Shown here one piece after another: positions 1 to 6,830 of a DNA stretch of 64,000 bases. Source of the stretch: Bacilli bacterium. GTDB lineage: Bacteria; Bacillota_I; Bacilli_A; RFN20; CAG-826. Both the position numbers and the translations under genes were made by a program. Location of the stretch: the NCBI GenBank assembly GCA_016302065.1, contig JAEDOI010000001.1, forward strand, positions 23,364 through 87,363, read 5' to 3'. The stretch's first letter is position 1; each line of letters starts with the position of its first letter. Below the pieces are notes generated by a model, which worked only from the letters and a program-made list of their open reading frames with translations, had not been told where the DNA came from and ran no database searches.

Positions 1-1359
1 ATTAATCAATTGATTATGAATATTTTCAATAGCCCCAACGTCAAGACCACGGGTAGGTTGAACAGCAACTAAAATTTCAGGGTCTCTTTCAATTTCACGA
101 GCAATAATTGCTTTTTGTTGATTACCTCCAGACATACTTCTAACAACTGTAGAAGAACCTTGCCCAGATCGAATATCATATTTATCTATCAATTCATTAG
201 AATTTTCATTAATTGTTTTTTTATTTTGGATAACTTTACCTTTTGTGTATCTTTTTTTCCAATAATTTTCTAATATTAAGTTATTTTGAAGGTCATAATC
301 TAAGACCATACCATATTTGTGCCTATCTTCAGGAATATGGCAAAGACCTAAATTATTACGTTTAAAAATAGATAATTTAGTTATGTTTTTGTCCTTTATA
401 TAGATATTTCCTTTTTCTACTTTTTCAAGTCCTGTAATCCCAAAAACTAAATCGCTTTGTCCATTTCCATCAATTCCTGCGATAGTAACAATTTCTCCGC
501 CTCTTACATCAAAAGAAACATTATTTACGCTTAAAACTCCTTTATGGATTTTATCTAACATTGATAGATTTCTAATTTTTAAAACAGTATCTTTAATAAT
601 AGGTTCTTTCTTAGAATAAGAAAATGTAATTTCTCTTCCAACCATAAGACGAGATAATTCTTCTTTAGTAGTGCTTTTAACATCAAGTGTTTGAACTAAC
701 TTACCTTTTCTTAAAATTGAACAGGTATCAGCAACTGCTAAGATTTCATCTAATTTATGTGAAATAAATAGTATTGATTTGCCTTCTTTTGCTAGGTTTT
801 TCATAATTAGTAATAATTCGTCAATTTCTTGAGGAGTTAAAACAGCAGTTGGCTCATCAAAAATTAAGATGTCATTCTCTCTATAGAGCATCTTAAGAAT
901 TTCTGTCTTTTGTTGCATTGAAACATTAATGTCTTCAATTTTAGCGTTAAAATCAACTTCAAATCCATATTGTTTTGAAAGTTGTTCTAATCTCTTTTTA
1001 GCATATTTAAATTTTATAAATCCACATTTTGTAGGTTCTACACCTAAAATTATATTTTCTAAAACAGTAAAAACTTCAACAAGTTTAAAGTGTTGGTGGA
1101 CCATTCCAATGCCTAATTCGTTAGCTACATTAGGATCTTTAATAACAACTTCCTTGCCTTTAACTTTGATTTTACCACTTGTTGGTTGATACATACCAAA
1201 AAGAATACTCATTAATGTTGATTTTCCTGCACCATTTTCACCAAGAAGAGCGTGTATTTCACCTTTTTTTACTTTTAAGGAGATATTATCGTTAGCAACA
1301 ATTCCAGGGAATTCTTTAGTAATGTTTTCTAATTCAATGACATATTCTTCATTTTCCAT
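1..1359 (-). CDS. BMP-family (nucleoside-type) ABC transporter ATP-binding protein, partial
   Basis: ATPase that powers uptake of the ligand bound by the upstream BMP lipoprotein, probably purine nucleosides. The frame is open from the ATG at 1359 to the left edge, so the C-terminus is missing. It is a double ABC protein of the RbsA/YufO type. The first domain has Walker A GENGAGKST, a Q-loop in MVHQHFKLVE, an atypical signature near NVSMQQKTEILK and Walker B ILIFDEPTAVLTPQE. The second domain starts near residue 260, has MSGGNQQKAIIARE and ends near the edge with QPTRGLDVGA. MVHQHF and LTPQE are typical of this subfamily. The start is preceded by TAGGAAAAT. Permease genes are expected beyond the edge (inference). 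Confidence 0.9.
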   Translation of the reverse strand, partial: MENEEYVIELENITKEFPGIVANDNISLKVKKGEIHALLGENGAGKSTLMSILFGMYQPTSGKIKVKGKEVVIKDPNVANELGIGMVHQHFKLVEVFTVLENIILGVEPTKCGFIKFKYAKKRLEQLSKQYGFEVDFNAKIEDINVSMQQKTEILKMLYRENDILIFDEPTAVLTPQEIDELLLIMKNLAKEGKSILFISHKLDEILAVADTCSILRKGKLVQTLDVKSTTKEELSRLMVGREITFSYSKKEPIIKDTVLKIRNLSMLDKIHKGVLSVNNVSFDVRGGEIVTIAGIDGNGQSDLVFGITGLEKVEKGNIYIKDKNITKLSIFKRNNLGLCHIPEDRHKYGMVLDYDLQNNLILENYWKKRYTKGKVIQNKKTINENSNELIDKYDIRSGQGSSTVVRSMSGGNQQKAIIAREIERDPEILVAVQPTRGLDVGAIENIHNQLIN

Positions 1360-1377
1360 ATATTTTCCTATTCTAAG

Positions 1378-1402
1378 AAAAGAGGAGAGAACCTCCTCTT
1401 TT
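1378..1402 (-). terminator. Hairpin between BMP lipoprotein and ATPase genes
   Basis: A perfect 10-bp stem (AAAAGAGGAG with CTCCTCTTTT) closes a 5-base loop between the two genes. The U-tract is weak on the minus transcript (TTTTCTTAG), so I read it as a leaky attenuator or mRNA 3' stabiliser that lets the binding protein be made in excess over the ATPase. Confidence 0.6.
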
Positions 1403-1419
1403 TCTTTAAATTATTTTAA

Positions 1420-2526
1420 TTATTGAGCAAATGGAGAAACCCAAGTTACTGTAACTTTTTCAGTAACTGGAGCAGCTTTTACATCACCACTAATTGTGAT
1501 TTCGCCAGATTTAACTTTAGTAAGAACTGCTTCATATTCAGCTTTTGTGAATGTTTTAAATCTCCATGAAGCATCAGCTGTTGGAATTCCAACATAATCT
1601 TTTTTAGTAACAGTACCTAATACAGAATCAAGTCCAAGATTGTAGTCATGTCCACCAATTTCAGTCCATTTATCTTGGCTATAAACTTCAAGAGCACTTG
1701 TAACAGCAGCACTTAAACCTTTCATAGCACTGGTTAAAACTTTCTCTGAAACATATGCTTGATCGGTATCAACACCAATCCATGTAGCCTTAGTGCTACC
1801 TTGTTCACAACCAGCAACGACTGATTGGAAAACTTTTCCACCACAAGCAAATACTGTTTCAGTTCCTTCTGTATACCATGATTTCATTGTAGCAGTAGCA
1901 CCATCAGTAGCAGCAAAAGCACCAGCATAATAATATTTAAGAGTTGTATTAATTCCCATTTCTTTACTAGCAGCTTCAGCACCTTGTACAAATCCGCTTC
2001 CATATCTTTGGACTGCAGGAACTGCCATACCACCACAGAAACCTAATTTTGTGTTTCCATCTTTAACAGCAGCATAACCAGCTAAGAAACCAGCAATTTC
2101 TTCTTTAAAGATAATTGAAACTGTATTAGATTTTGTTTCATATGTTTGATAGTCAGCTGTATGAGGTTGACCATCGATTAAAACAAATTTGACATCTGGA
2201 TATGTTGTTTGAGCTTCATAAACAGCATCTTCAAAAAGGAAACCTGGGCAAACAATAACTTTTGCACCTTTGTTGACAGCTTGTTCCATAGCAGCTAAAC
2301 GAGCGGCTGTGCTATCTTCTGTTGGTCTATAATAGTTAACAGTTTTTCCGTTTTTTTCTGCAAAATCTTTAGTAGCTTCCCATGAGGTTTGGTTGAATGA
2401 TTGGTCATCAATATCACCTACGTCTGTAACTAAAGCATATTCATAGGTTTGAGTTTGACAGCCTGTTAAACCTGTACCCATTAAAACGAGAGCAGCAGCT
2501 GCTAATAATAGTCCTGATTTTTTCAT
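1420..2526 (-). CDS. BMP family ABC transporter substrate-binding lipoprotein
   Basis: Surface lipoprotein of the Med/PnrA/TmpC family, which binds purine nucleosides in characterised members. It has a signal peptide and lipobox LTGC near residue 23, then the family start ALVTDVGDIDDQSFNQ, where the DDxSFNQ block contacts ligand, and a GGKVFQSV segment near the hinge. Its 368 residues are normal for the family. The start is fixed by AGGAGG 11 bases before ATG. It is the first gene of an operon with the ATPase at 1-1359 and sits under a purine-type riboswitch, which supports a purine nucleoside or base as substrate. The exact ligand is not visible in the sequence. Confidence 0.92.
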   Translation of the reverse strand: MKKSGLLLAAAALVLMGTGLTGCQTQTYEYALVTDVGDIDDQSFNQTSWEATKDFAEKNGKTVNYYRPTEDSTAARLAAMEQAVNKGAKVIVCPGFLFEDAVYEAQTTYPDVKFVLIDGQPHTADYQTYETKSNTVSIIFKEEIAGFLAGYAAVKDGNTKLGFCGGMAVPAVQRYGSGFVQGAEAASKEMGINTTLKYYYAGAFAATDGATATMKSWYTEGTETVFACGGKVFQSVVAGCEQGSTKATWIGVDTDQAYVSEKVLTSAMKGLSAAVTSALEVYSQDKWTEIGGHDYNLGLDSVLGTVTKKDYVGIPTADASWRFKTFTKAEYEAVLTKVKSGEITISGDVKAAPVTEKVTVTWVSPFAQ

Positions 2527-2612
2527 TATTATAAATTCCTCCTAATAAGACTAAAGTAAATATCTACTAGAGGTTATATGTTTCATTAAGTCGCTTTAGA
2601 ATAAATGCGATA

Positions 2613-2678
2613 ATATGTAGTACTAATTTGTAGTTTAGTGTAGAAACGCAACAACTATTTAATGTTGCATATACATAT
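2613..2678 (-). promoter_or_regulatory. Purine-class riboswitch aptamer (guanine-type core)
   Basis: On the minus strand the 66 bases fold as P1 (ATATG with CATAT), a UAU junction, P2 (GCAACA with TGTTGC), an exact junction GTTTCTAC, P3 (ACTAA with TTAGT) and a J3/1 of ACTA. Order, spacing and the two conserved junctions match the purine aptamer. The C in ACTA is the ligand-pairing base of guanine-type members. The loops contain TAGT and ACTA, which could make the loop-loop kiss. A CCTCT at 2569-2573 can pair with the AGGAGG at 2538-2543, suggesting translational control. The stems are short, so it is a divergent member. Confidence 0.75.
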
Positions 2679-2706
2679 AAACACTTTAATGAATATTTAC
2701 ACTTTT

Positions 2707-2736
2707 ATATTAGAAAATTATTGAATTGATATTCAA
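2707..2736 (-). promoter_or_regulatory. Promoter and palindrome for BMP operon
   Basis: Minus-strand -35 TTGAAT (2731-2736) and -10 TAATAT (2707-2712) are 18 bases apart and would start RNA just upstream of the riboswitch. A 9-bp inverted repeat, TTATTGAAT with ATTCAATAA (2718-2739, 4-base loop), overlaps the -35 and could be an operator. The rest of the 2527-2849 divergent gap is AT-rich and shows nothing else I can name. Confidence 0.5.
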
Positions 2737-2832
2737 TAAGTTAATCGCATTATTAATATAAAAATAATAAAGAAATTATTTTTCCTTAATAATGATTTTA
2801 TAATTTCTTTACTTTTTGTATTTATAAACCTA

Positions 2833-2841
2833 TGTTAAAAT
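2833..2841 (+). promoter_or_regulatory. Extended -10 box, probable leaderless start
   Basis: TGTTAAAAT is an extended -10 ending 8 bases before the ATG of the HAD gene at 2850. There is no Shine-Dalgarno sequence. Confidence 0.5.
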
Positions 2842-2849
2842 AGAAATGT

Positions 2850-3485
2850 ATGAAAAAAGCAATTTTTTTTGATCTAGATGGAACTCTTTGGGATGCAACT
2901 GAGCAAATTGCAACATCATGGAATCAAACAATGGAAAAGCTCAATAAAAAATACAGGTTTACAAAAGATATAATTTTAACTCATATGGGTTTAACACCTG
3001 AAGAGACTGGGCCTATTGCTTTTTTTGATGAAACTTTTAAAGATAGCATGGATTTATTTTATAAATGTGTACATGATGAAATTATTTATTTAAGAAAACA
3101 TCCAGGAATTCCATATTATTTTGAAGAAAAAGTATTAGAAATATTATCAAAAAAATATGATCTTTATATTGTTAGTAATGCTGATAAAGGTTATATTCAA
3201 AATTATTTATATGGGTTAAATATGGATAAATATTTTAAAGATTTTGTTCAATATGGAGATACATCATTACCAAAATGGAAGAATATTTTATATATGAAAG
3301 ATAAACATCAAATAGATAAAGTTATATATGTTGGAGATACTATAAAAGATAAAAATGAATGTGATTTAGCACATGTTTTGTTCGTTCATGCTAAATTTGG
3401 ATTTGGAAAAATAGATAATGAACAATATTATATTAATTCTCTTTTAGATCTAGAAAGGGTAGCAGATAAACTCTTTAATTTATAG
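2850..3485 (+). CDS. HAD-family hydrolase
   Basis: Cytoplasmic phosphatase of the haloacid dehalogenase superfamily, phosphoglycolate-phosphatase-like. Motif I is FFDLDGTLWD at residues 6-15, motif II is the Ser of YIVSNADKG near 105-113, and motif III is the Lys of PKWKNI followed by YVGDTIKDKNECDLA. The helical cap lies in between (about 20-90). At 211 residues it has the usual size. The substrate cannot be told from sequence. It seems to be leaderless. The transporter gene at 3516 follows after 30 bases with its own AAGGAGG, so the two may be co-transcribed. Confidence 0.85.
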   Translation: MKKAIFFDLDGTLWDATEQIATSWNQTMEKLNKKYRFTKDIILTHMGLTPEETGPIAFFDETFKDSMDLFYKCVHDEIIYLRKHPGIPYYFEEKVLEILSKKYDLYIVSNADKGYIQNYLYGLNMDKYFKDFVQYGDTSLPKWKNILYMKDKHQIDKVIYVGDTIKDKNECDLAHVLFVHAKFGFGKIDNEQYYINSLLDLERVADKLFNL

Positions 3486-3515
3486 ATTGATTTAGTTTTT
3501 AAGGAGGTTATAATC

Positions 3516-4967
3516 ATGAAAACTAATTCGAATAATCAAAGTAGTGGAGGCTTAAAACTTAACTACAAACGTACGTTTATTATTGGATTTGCTTTCTTTG
3601 GTATTCTTTTATTGTGGCAAGTTTATGATAGTTGGGCTCCAACTATGTTAACCGAGTTATTTAAAGAAGCATTTAATACAACAAATGAAAGAGATGTTCA
3701 ATATTTAGTAGGAATAATGATGGCTATTGATAATCTTGCTGCCTTAATTATGTTACCTATTTTTGGAAGATTATCCGATAAAACGCATACAAAATTAGGA
3801 AAGAGAATGCCTTATATTCTTGTTGGAACATTTTGTTGTGCTGTTGCTTTTCCATTTATTCCTGTATTGTTCCATTTTCATAATTTAGCTGGAACAATCG
3901 TAATGATGGCAGTTGTTGTTTTCTTTGCAATGATGTATAGAAACCCAGCTGTTGCTTTAATGCCTGATATCACTCCTAAACCATTAAGAAGTAAAGCTAA
4001 TGGCATTATCAATATTATGGGTTATATTGGTGGAGCATTTGCCACTGTTGTTGGCTTAGTATTTAGTTTTTCAAAATATTTAGGAACAAAAGATAATCCT
4101 AATGAATATTGGTTTAATAAAACAGCTAATATTTGGTTAGTTGAAGGGCCTTTCCTCGTTGCTAGTGTTTTGATGGTTATAAGTGCTCTTGTTCTTTTCT
4201 TTACGGTTAAGGAAAATAAAATTGCTGAAGAAGTAAAGGGCGACATGGAACTTGGTGAGAAACTTGCAGCAATCGAAGATTCTGTTGCAAATGATGAAGA
4301 TGAACGTATGTCTAAAGCCAATAAGACTATGTTGTTATTAATTCTTGCTGCTGAATTCTTATGGTTTATGTCTGAGAATGCCGTTGGAACTTTCATGGGG
4401 AATTATACAATTTATTTCCTTGGATGCGCTCATTCATCTTCCTTAATTAATACAATTGTTGGTGGTGTTGGAAGTGTTGTTGGTTTCTTAATTGGTGGTA
4501 TTTTAGCTGGGAAAATAGGTAGAAAATGGACTATTTTCTCTGGTTTAGGTCTTGCTATTTTATCTACAGTAATTTGGATTATTTGCTCATATACAGTCCC
4601 ACCTATTACATCTTCAGGATTTAATGTATTTCCAATTTATTTATATTTTGTTTGGTTTATAAAAGGATTAGGAATGAGTCTAGTTCATGTTAATTCCTTT
4701 CCAATGGTTGTTGAACTTTGTTCAAGTAAAAAGATTGGGAAATTCACAGGGTTTTACTATGCTTCAAGCATGGCGGCTCAAACATTAACTCCTTGTTTAT
4801 TAGGTTTAATTTTGCTTCCTAAATTTAATTTAGACTTTAGTTTCCTTCCAATTTATTCAGTTATTTGTTTAGCATGTTCTATAATAGTGTTTGCATTCGT
4901 TAAAAATGTTAAACCTAATGCAAAAAATATTAAAAAAGGACTCGAAGCTTTAGACGTGGAGGATTAA
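3516..4967 (+). CDS. MFS/GPH-type sugar or solute transporter
   Basis: Polytopic membrane transporter of 483 residues with about 12 hydrophobic segments. The motif GRLSDKTHTKLGKRMPY near residues 85-101 is the loop 2-3 signature of major-facilitator and GPH (SLC45-like) sugar carriers. A long charged cytoplasmic loop (about 230-270) separates the two halves. AAGGAGG precedes the start. It is followed one base after its stop by a glycerophosphodiesterase gene, so a glycerol-linked or polyol substrate is possible, but this is inference. The alternative is a disaccharide carrier of the sucrose-transporter type. Confidence 0.75.
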   Translation: MKTNSNNQSSGGLKLNYKRTFIIGFAFFGILLLWQVYDSWAPTMLTELFKEAFNTTNERDVQYLVGIMMAIDNLAALIMLPIFGRLSDKTHTKLGKRMPYILVGTFCCAVAFPFIPVLFHFHNLAGTIVMMAVVVFFAMMYRNPAVALMPDITPKPLRSKANGIINIMGYIGGAFATVVGLVFSFSKYLGTKDNPNEYWFNKTANIWLVEGPFLVASVLMVISALVLFFTVKENKIAEEVKGDMELGEKLAAIEDSVANDEDERMSKANKTMLLLILAAEFLWFMSENAVGTFMGNYTIYFLGCAHSSSLINTIVGGVGSVVGFLIGGILAGKIGRKWTIFSGLGLAILSTVIWIICSYTVPPITSSGFNVFPIYLYFVWFIKGLGMSLVHVNSFPMVVELCSSKKIGKFTGFYYASSMAAQTLTPCLLGLILLPKFNLDFSFLPIYSVICLACSIIVFAFVKNVKPNAKNIKKGLEALDVED

Positions 4968-4968
4968 T

Positions 4969-5703
4969 ATGAAAAAAGAAGAACTTTTAAATAAAGTTGA
5001 TAGCCGCATTATTAAGGGCATTGCTCATCGTGGTTTACATAATGAAATTTATACAGAAAATGGTTTAAAAGCATTTAAAAATGCACTTGATAATAATTTA
5101 GCAATTGAACTTGACATTCATTTAACTAAAGACAAAAAGTTAGTTGTATGTCATGATTCTAATTTAAAACGTACAACAAATAAAGAAGGGATAATAGAGG
5201 AATTAACTTTAGAAGAAATTGAAAATAATTATACTCTTTTAGATGGAGGTAAAATCCCTACACTTGAAGATGTATTATCTTTAGTTAATGAACAAGTTCC
5301 TTTAGTAATCGAATTAAAAGTAGAAAATAAAAATTATAAGGAATTAGGCGATATTACTAGAATTGAGCTAGGAAAACGTATTAAAAATAAAAAAATGTAT
5401 ATGTTCATCTCCTTCGATCCTCGTGCCTTAGTGCGAGTTAGAAAAATGGGTGTAATTACTTCCTTCTTAATATGTAAAGCTAAAGAATGGACTTATATGT
5501 TTAGACATTTATTTGATTCTATCGATATTGAGTGGACTATGGTTGAAGAAAAAAGAGTGAAAAGATATTCTAAAAACCATTTTGTTAATGTTTGGACAAT
5601 AGAAAATAAAGAACAAGTTGAGAAGGTTAAGCCTTATTGTTCTACAATGACTTTCCAACATATAAACAAAGATATAATATTTAATGCATTGAGTGAAAAG
5701 TAA
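4969..5703 (+). CDS. Glycerophosphodiester phosphodiesterase family protein
   Basis: Predicted to cleave glycerophosphodiesters to glycerol-3-phosphate and alcohol. The TIM-barrel signature is clear: AHRGLHNEIYTENGLKAF near 19-36, ELDIHLTKDKKLVVCHD near 46-62, and ELKVENK near 108-114. The HRG, E-x-D and HD residues are the metal and catalytic ligands of the family. There is no signal peptide, so it is cytoplasmic. The 244-residue length is typical of short UgpQ-type enzymes. GGAGG lies 7 bases before ATG. It overlaps the next gene by 11 bases, suggesting translational coupling. Confidence 0.9.
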   Translation: MKKEELLNKVDSRIIKGIAHRGLHNEIYTENGLKAFKNALDNNLAIELDIHLTKDKKLVVCHDSNLKRTTNKEGIIEELTLEEIENNYTLLDGGKIPTLEDVLSLVNEQVPLVIELKVENKNYKELGDITRIELGKRIKNKKMYMFISFDPRALVRVRKMGVITSFLICKAKEWTYMFRHLFDSIDIEWTMVEEKRVKRYSKNHFVNVWTIENKEQVEKVKPYCSTMTFQHINKDIIFNALSEK

Positions 5704-6235
5704 AGAATATTATAGATTAATTAATAAAGACAAAATAAAAAAGATATCTAATAAAAAGGATAGAGATTTAGATATCTTTTTTGAATGCAAAGATATTATT
5801 AATTCTAAAAATATTAAAATTATAGCTTTATATTATTCTAAATCTTTAGAAGTTAATTCTATTGAACTAATTAAGTATGCTTTAAGTAATAATAAGGTTG
5901 TATGTCTTCCTAGAATTAGAGATGGAAATAATATGCATTTTATAAAAATAGAATCGTTAGATAATTTAGAATGGAACAAAACTTTTAATATAAAAGAACC
6001 CATCTTTGATAAAGAAAATATAATAGATTCTAAAAATATTGATTTAATGTTTGTTCCTTTAATTGGTTTTGATAAATATAATCATAGATTAGGATATGGA
6101 AAGGGATATTACGATAGATATTTGAAGAATAATAACAATATTTTAACTTTTGGATTAGGATATAAAGAAACTAATATAGAAGAAAATATATTTGATGAAC
6201 TAGATATTTCATTACAAAAAATAATATTTAAATAA
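5693..6235 (+). CDS. 5-formyltetrahydrofolate cyclo-ligase
   Basis: ATP-dependent conversion of 5-formyl-THF to 5,10-methenyl-THF in one-carbon metabolism. The family block LGYGKGYYDRYL near residues 137-148 contains the nucleotide- and substrate-binding GxGxYDR. VCLPRI near 70 and MFVPLIGFD near 120 are also family-like. Length (180) is typical. The start is a GTG inside the 3' end of the phosphodiesterase gene (11-base overlap) with no obvious ribosome-binding site, so coupled re-initiation is likely. An alternative start further in would cut the N-terminal Lys-rich helix. Confidence 0.85.
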   Translation: MKSKEYYRLINKDKIKKISNKKDRDLDIFFECKDIINSKNIKIIALYYSKSLEVNSIELIKYALSNNKVVCLPRIRDGNNMHFIKIESLDNLEWNKTFNIKEPIFDKENIIDSKNIDLMFVPLIGFDKYNHRLGYGKGYYDRYLKNNNNILTFGLGYKETNIEENIFDELDISLQKIIFK

Positions 6236-6248
6236 AAATTAATTCCTT

Positions 6249-6254
6249 TATAAT
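6249..6254 (+). promoter_or_regulatory. -10 box, probable leaderless start
   Basis: TATAAT ends 7 bases before the ATG at 6262; no Shine-Dalgarno sequence and no convincing -35. Confidence 0.4.
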
Positions 6255-6261
6255 TAAATAT

Positions 6262-6693
6262 ATGGAAAAATTTAAATATTTTTTTAATAAATTAGTTAGA
6301 AACTATATTTTTAAGATAATTTTTACTTTAATTCTAGGCATAGGTTTATTAATGCTTTTAAGATATGTAGCTTTTAAAGAAAAAGCAGAAATTTTTGCTT
6401 GGTGTGATTCTTTATTTATTACTTTTGGTGTCCTTTTTGGAATAGGAATATTATCTTTATTAAGTAGTTTTGGAGCTTTTGATTTAATTGGGTATTCTTT
6501 TGCAAATATATTTAGTGTAATTATTAACAAGGATAAAAAGAAATACGTTGACGCTATAGATTATAGAGATAAAAGAGTTGAAAAAAATACGAAAACCAGG
6601 TGGTCTTTTTTTGTTTATCTTGGTATTTCCTTGCTATTTCTAATTGCAGCGTTAGCAATTTATATTTACATTCGTTATACATATAATTATTAA
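6262..6693 (+). CDS. DUF3899-like membrane protein
   Basis: Small integral membrane protein of 143 residues with three hydrophobic segments (about 17-38, 47-72 and 114-137) and a basic loop (about 88-112) between the second and third. The WCDSLFITFGVLFGIG stretch and the G-x-FD pattern resemble DUF3899 proteins of Firmicutes. No function is known for that family. It lies 26 bases after the cyclo-ligase but has its own TATAAT, so it may be transcribed independently. Confidence 0.65.
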   Translation: MEKFKYFFNKLVRNYIFKIIFTLILGIGLLMLLRYVAFKEKAEIFAWCDSLFITFGVLFGIGILSLLSSFGAFDLIGYSFANIFSVIINKDKKKYVDAIDYRDKRVEKNTKTRWSFFVYLGISLLFLIAALAIYIYIRYTYNY

Positions 6694-6699
6694 TTGACA
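6694..6699 (+). promoter_or_regulatory. -35 box upstream of peptide transporter operon
   Basis: A perfect TTGACA. The -10 is ambiguous: TAAATT at 6715-6720 (15-base spacer) or TATATT at 6721-6726 (21-base spacer). It is the best promoter candidate for the operon starting at 6831. Confidence 0.4.
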
Positions 6700-6830
6700 A
6701 TTTTTTGGTTGTATTAAATTTATATTAAGATTGTTTTTAATCTTTTTTTAATTTTTATTTTTTTATTTATTATGAGTGTACTTAATAACCAATTAGTTCT
6801 TAATGGTCTTTAAGTAGGGGGATAGAAAAT

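Noticed and set aside
2540..2580. GACTA and ATCTAC strings on the plus strand that look like purine riboswitch junctions for the HAD gene
   Set aside because: The junctions are in the wrong order and no P1/P2/P3 stems form on that strand. The convincing aptamer is on the minus strand at 2613-2678.
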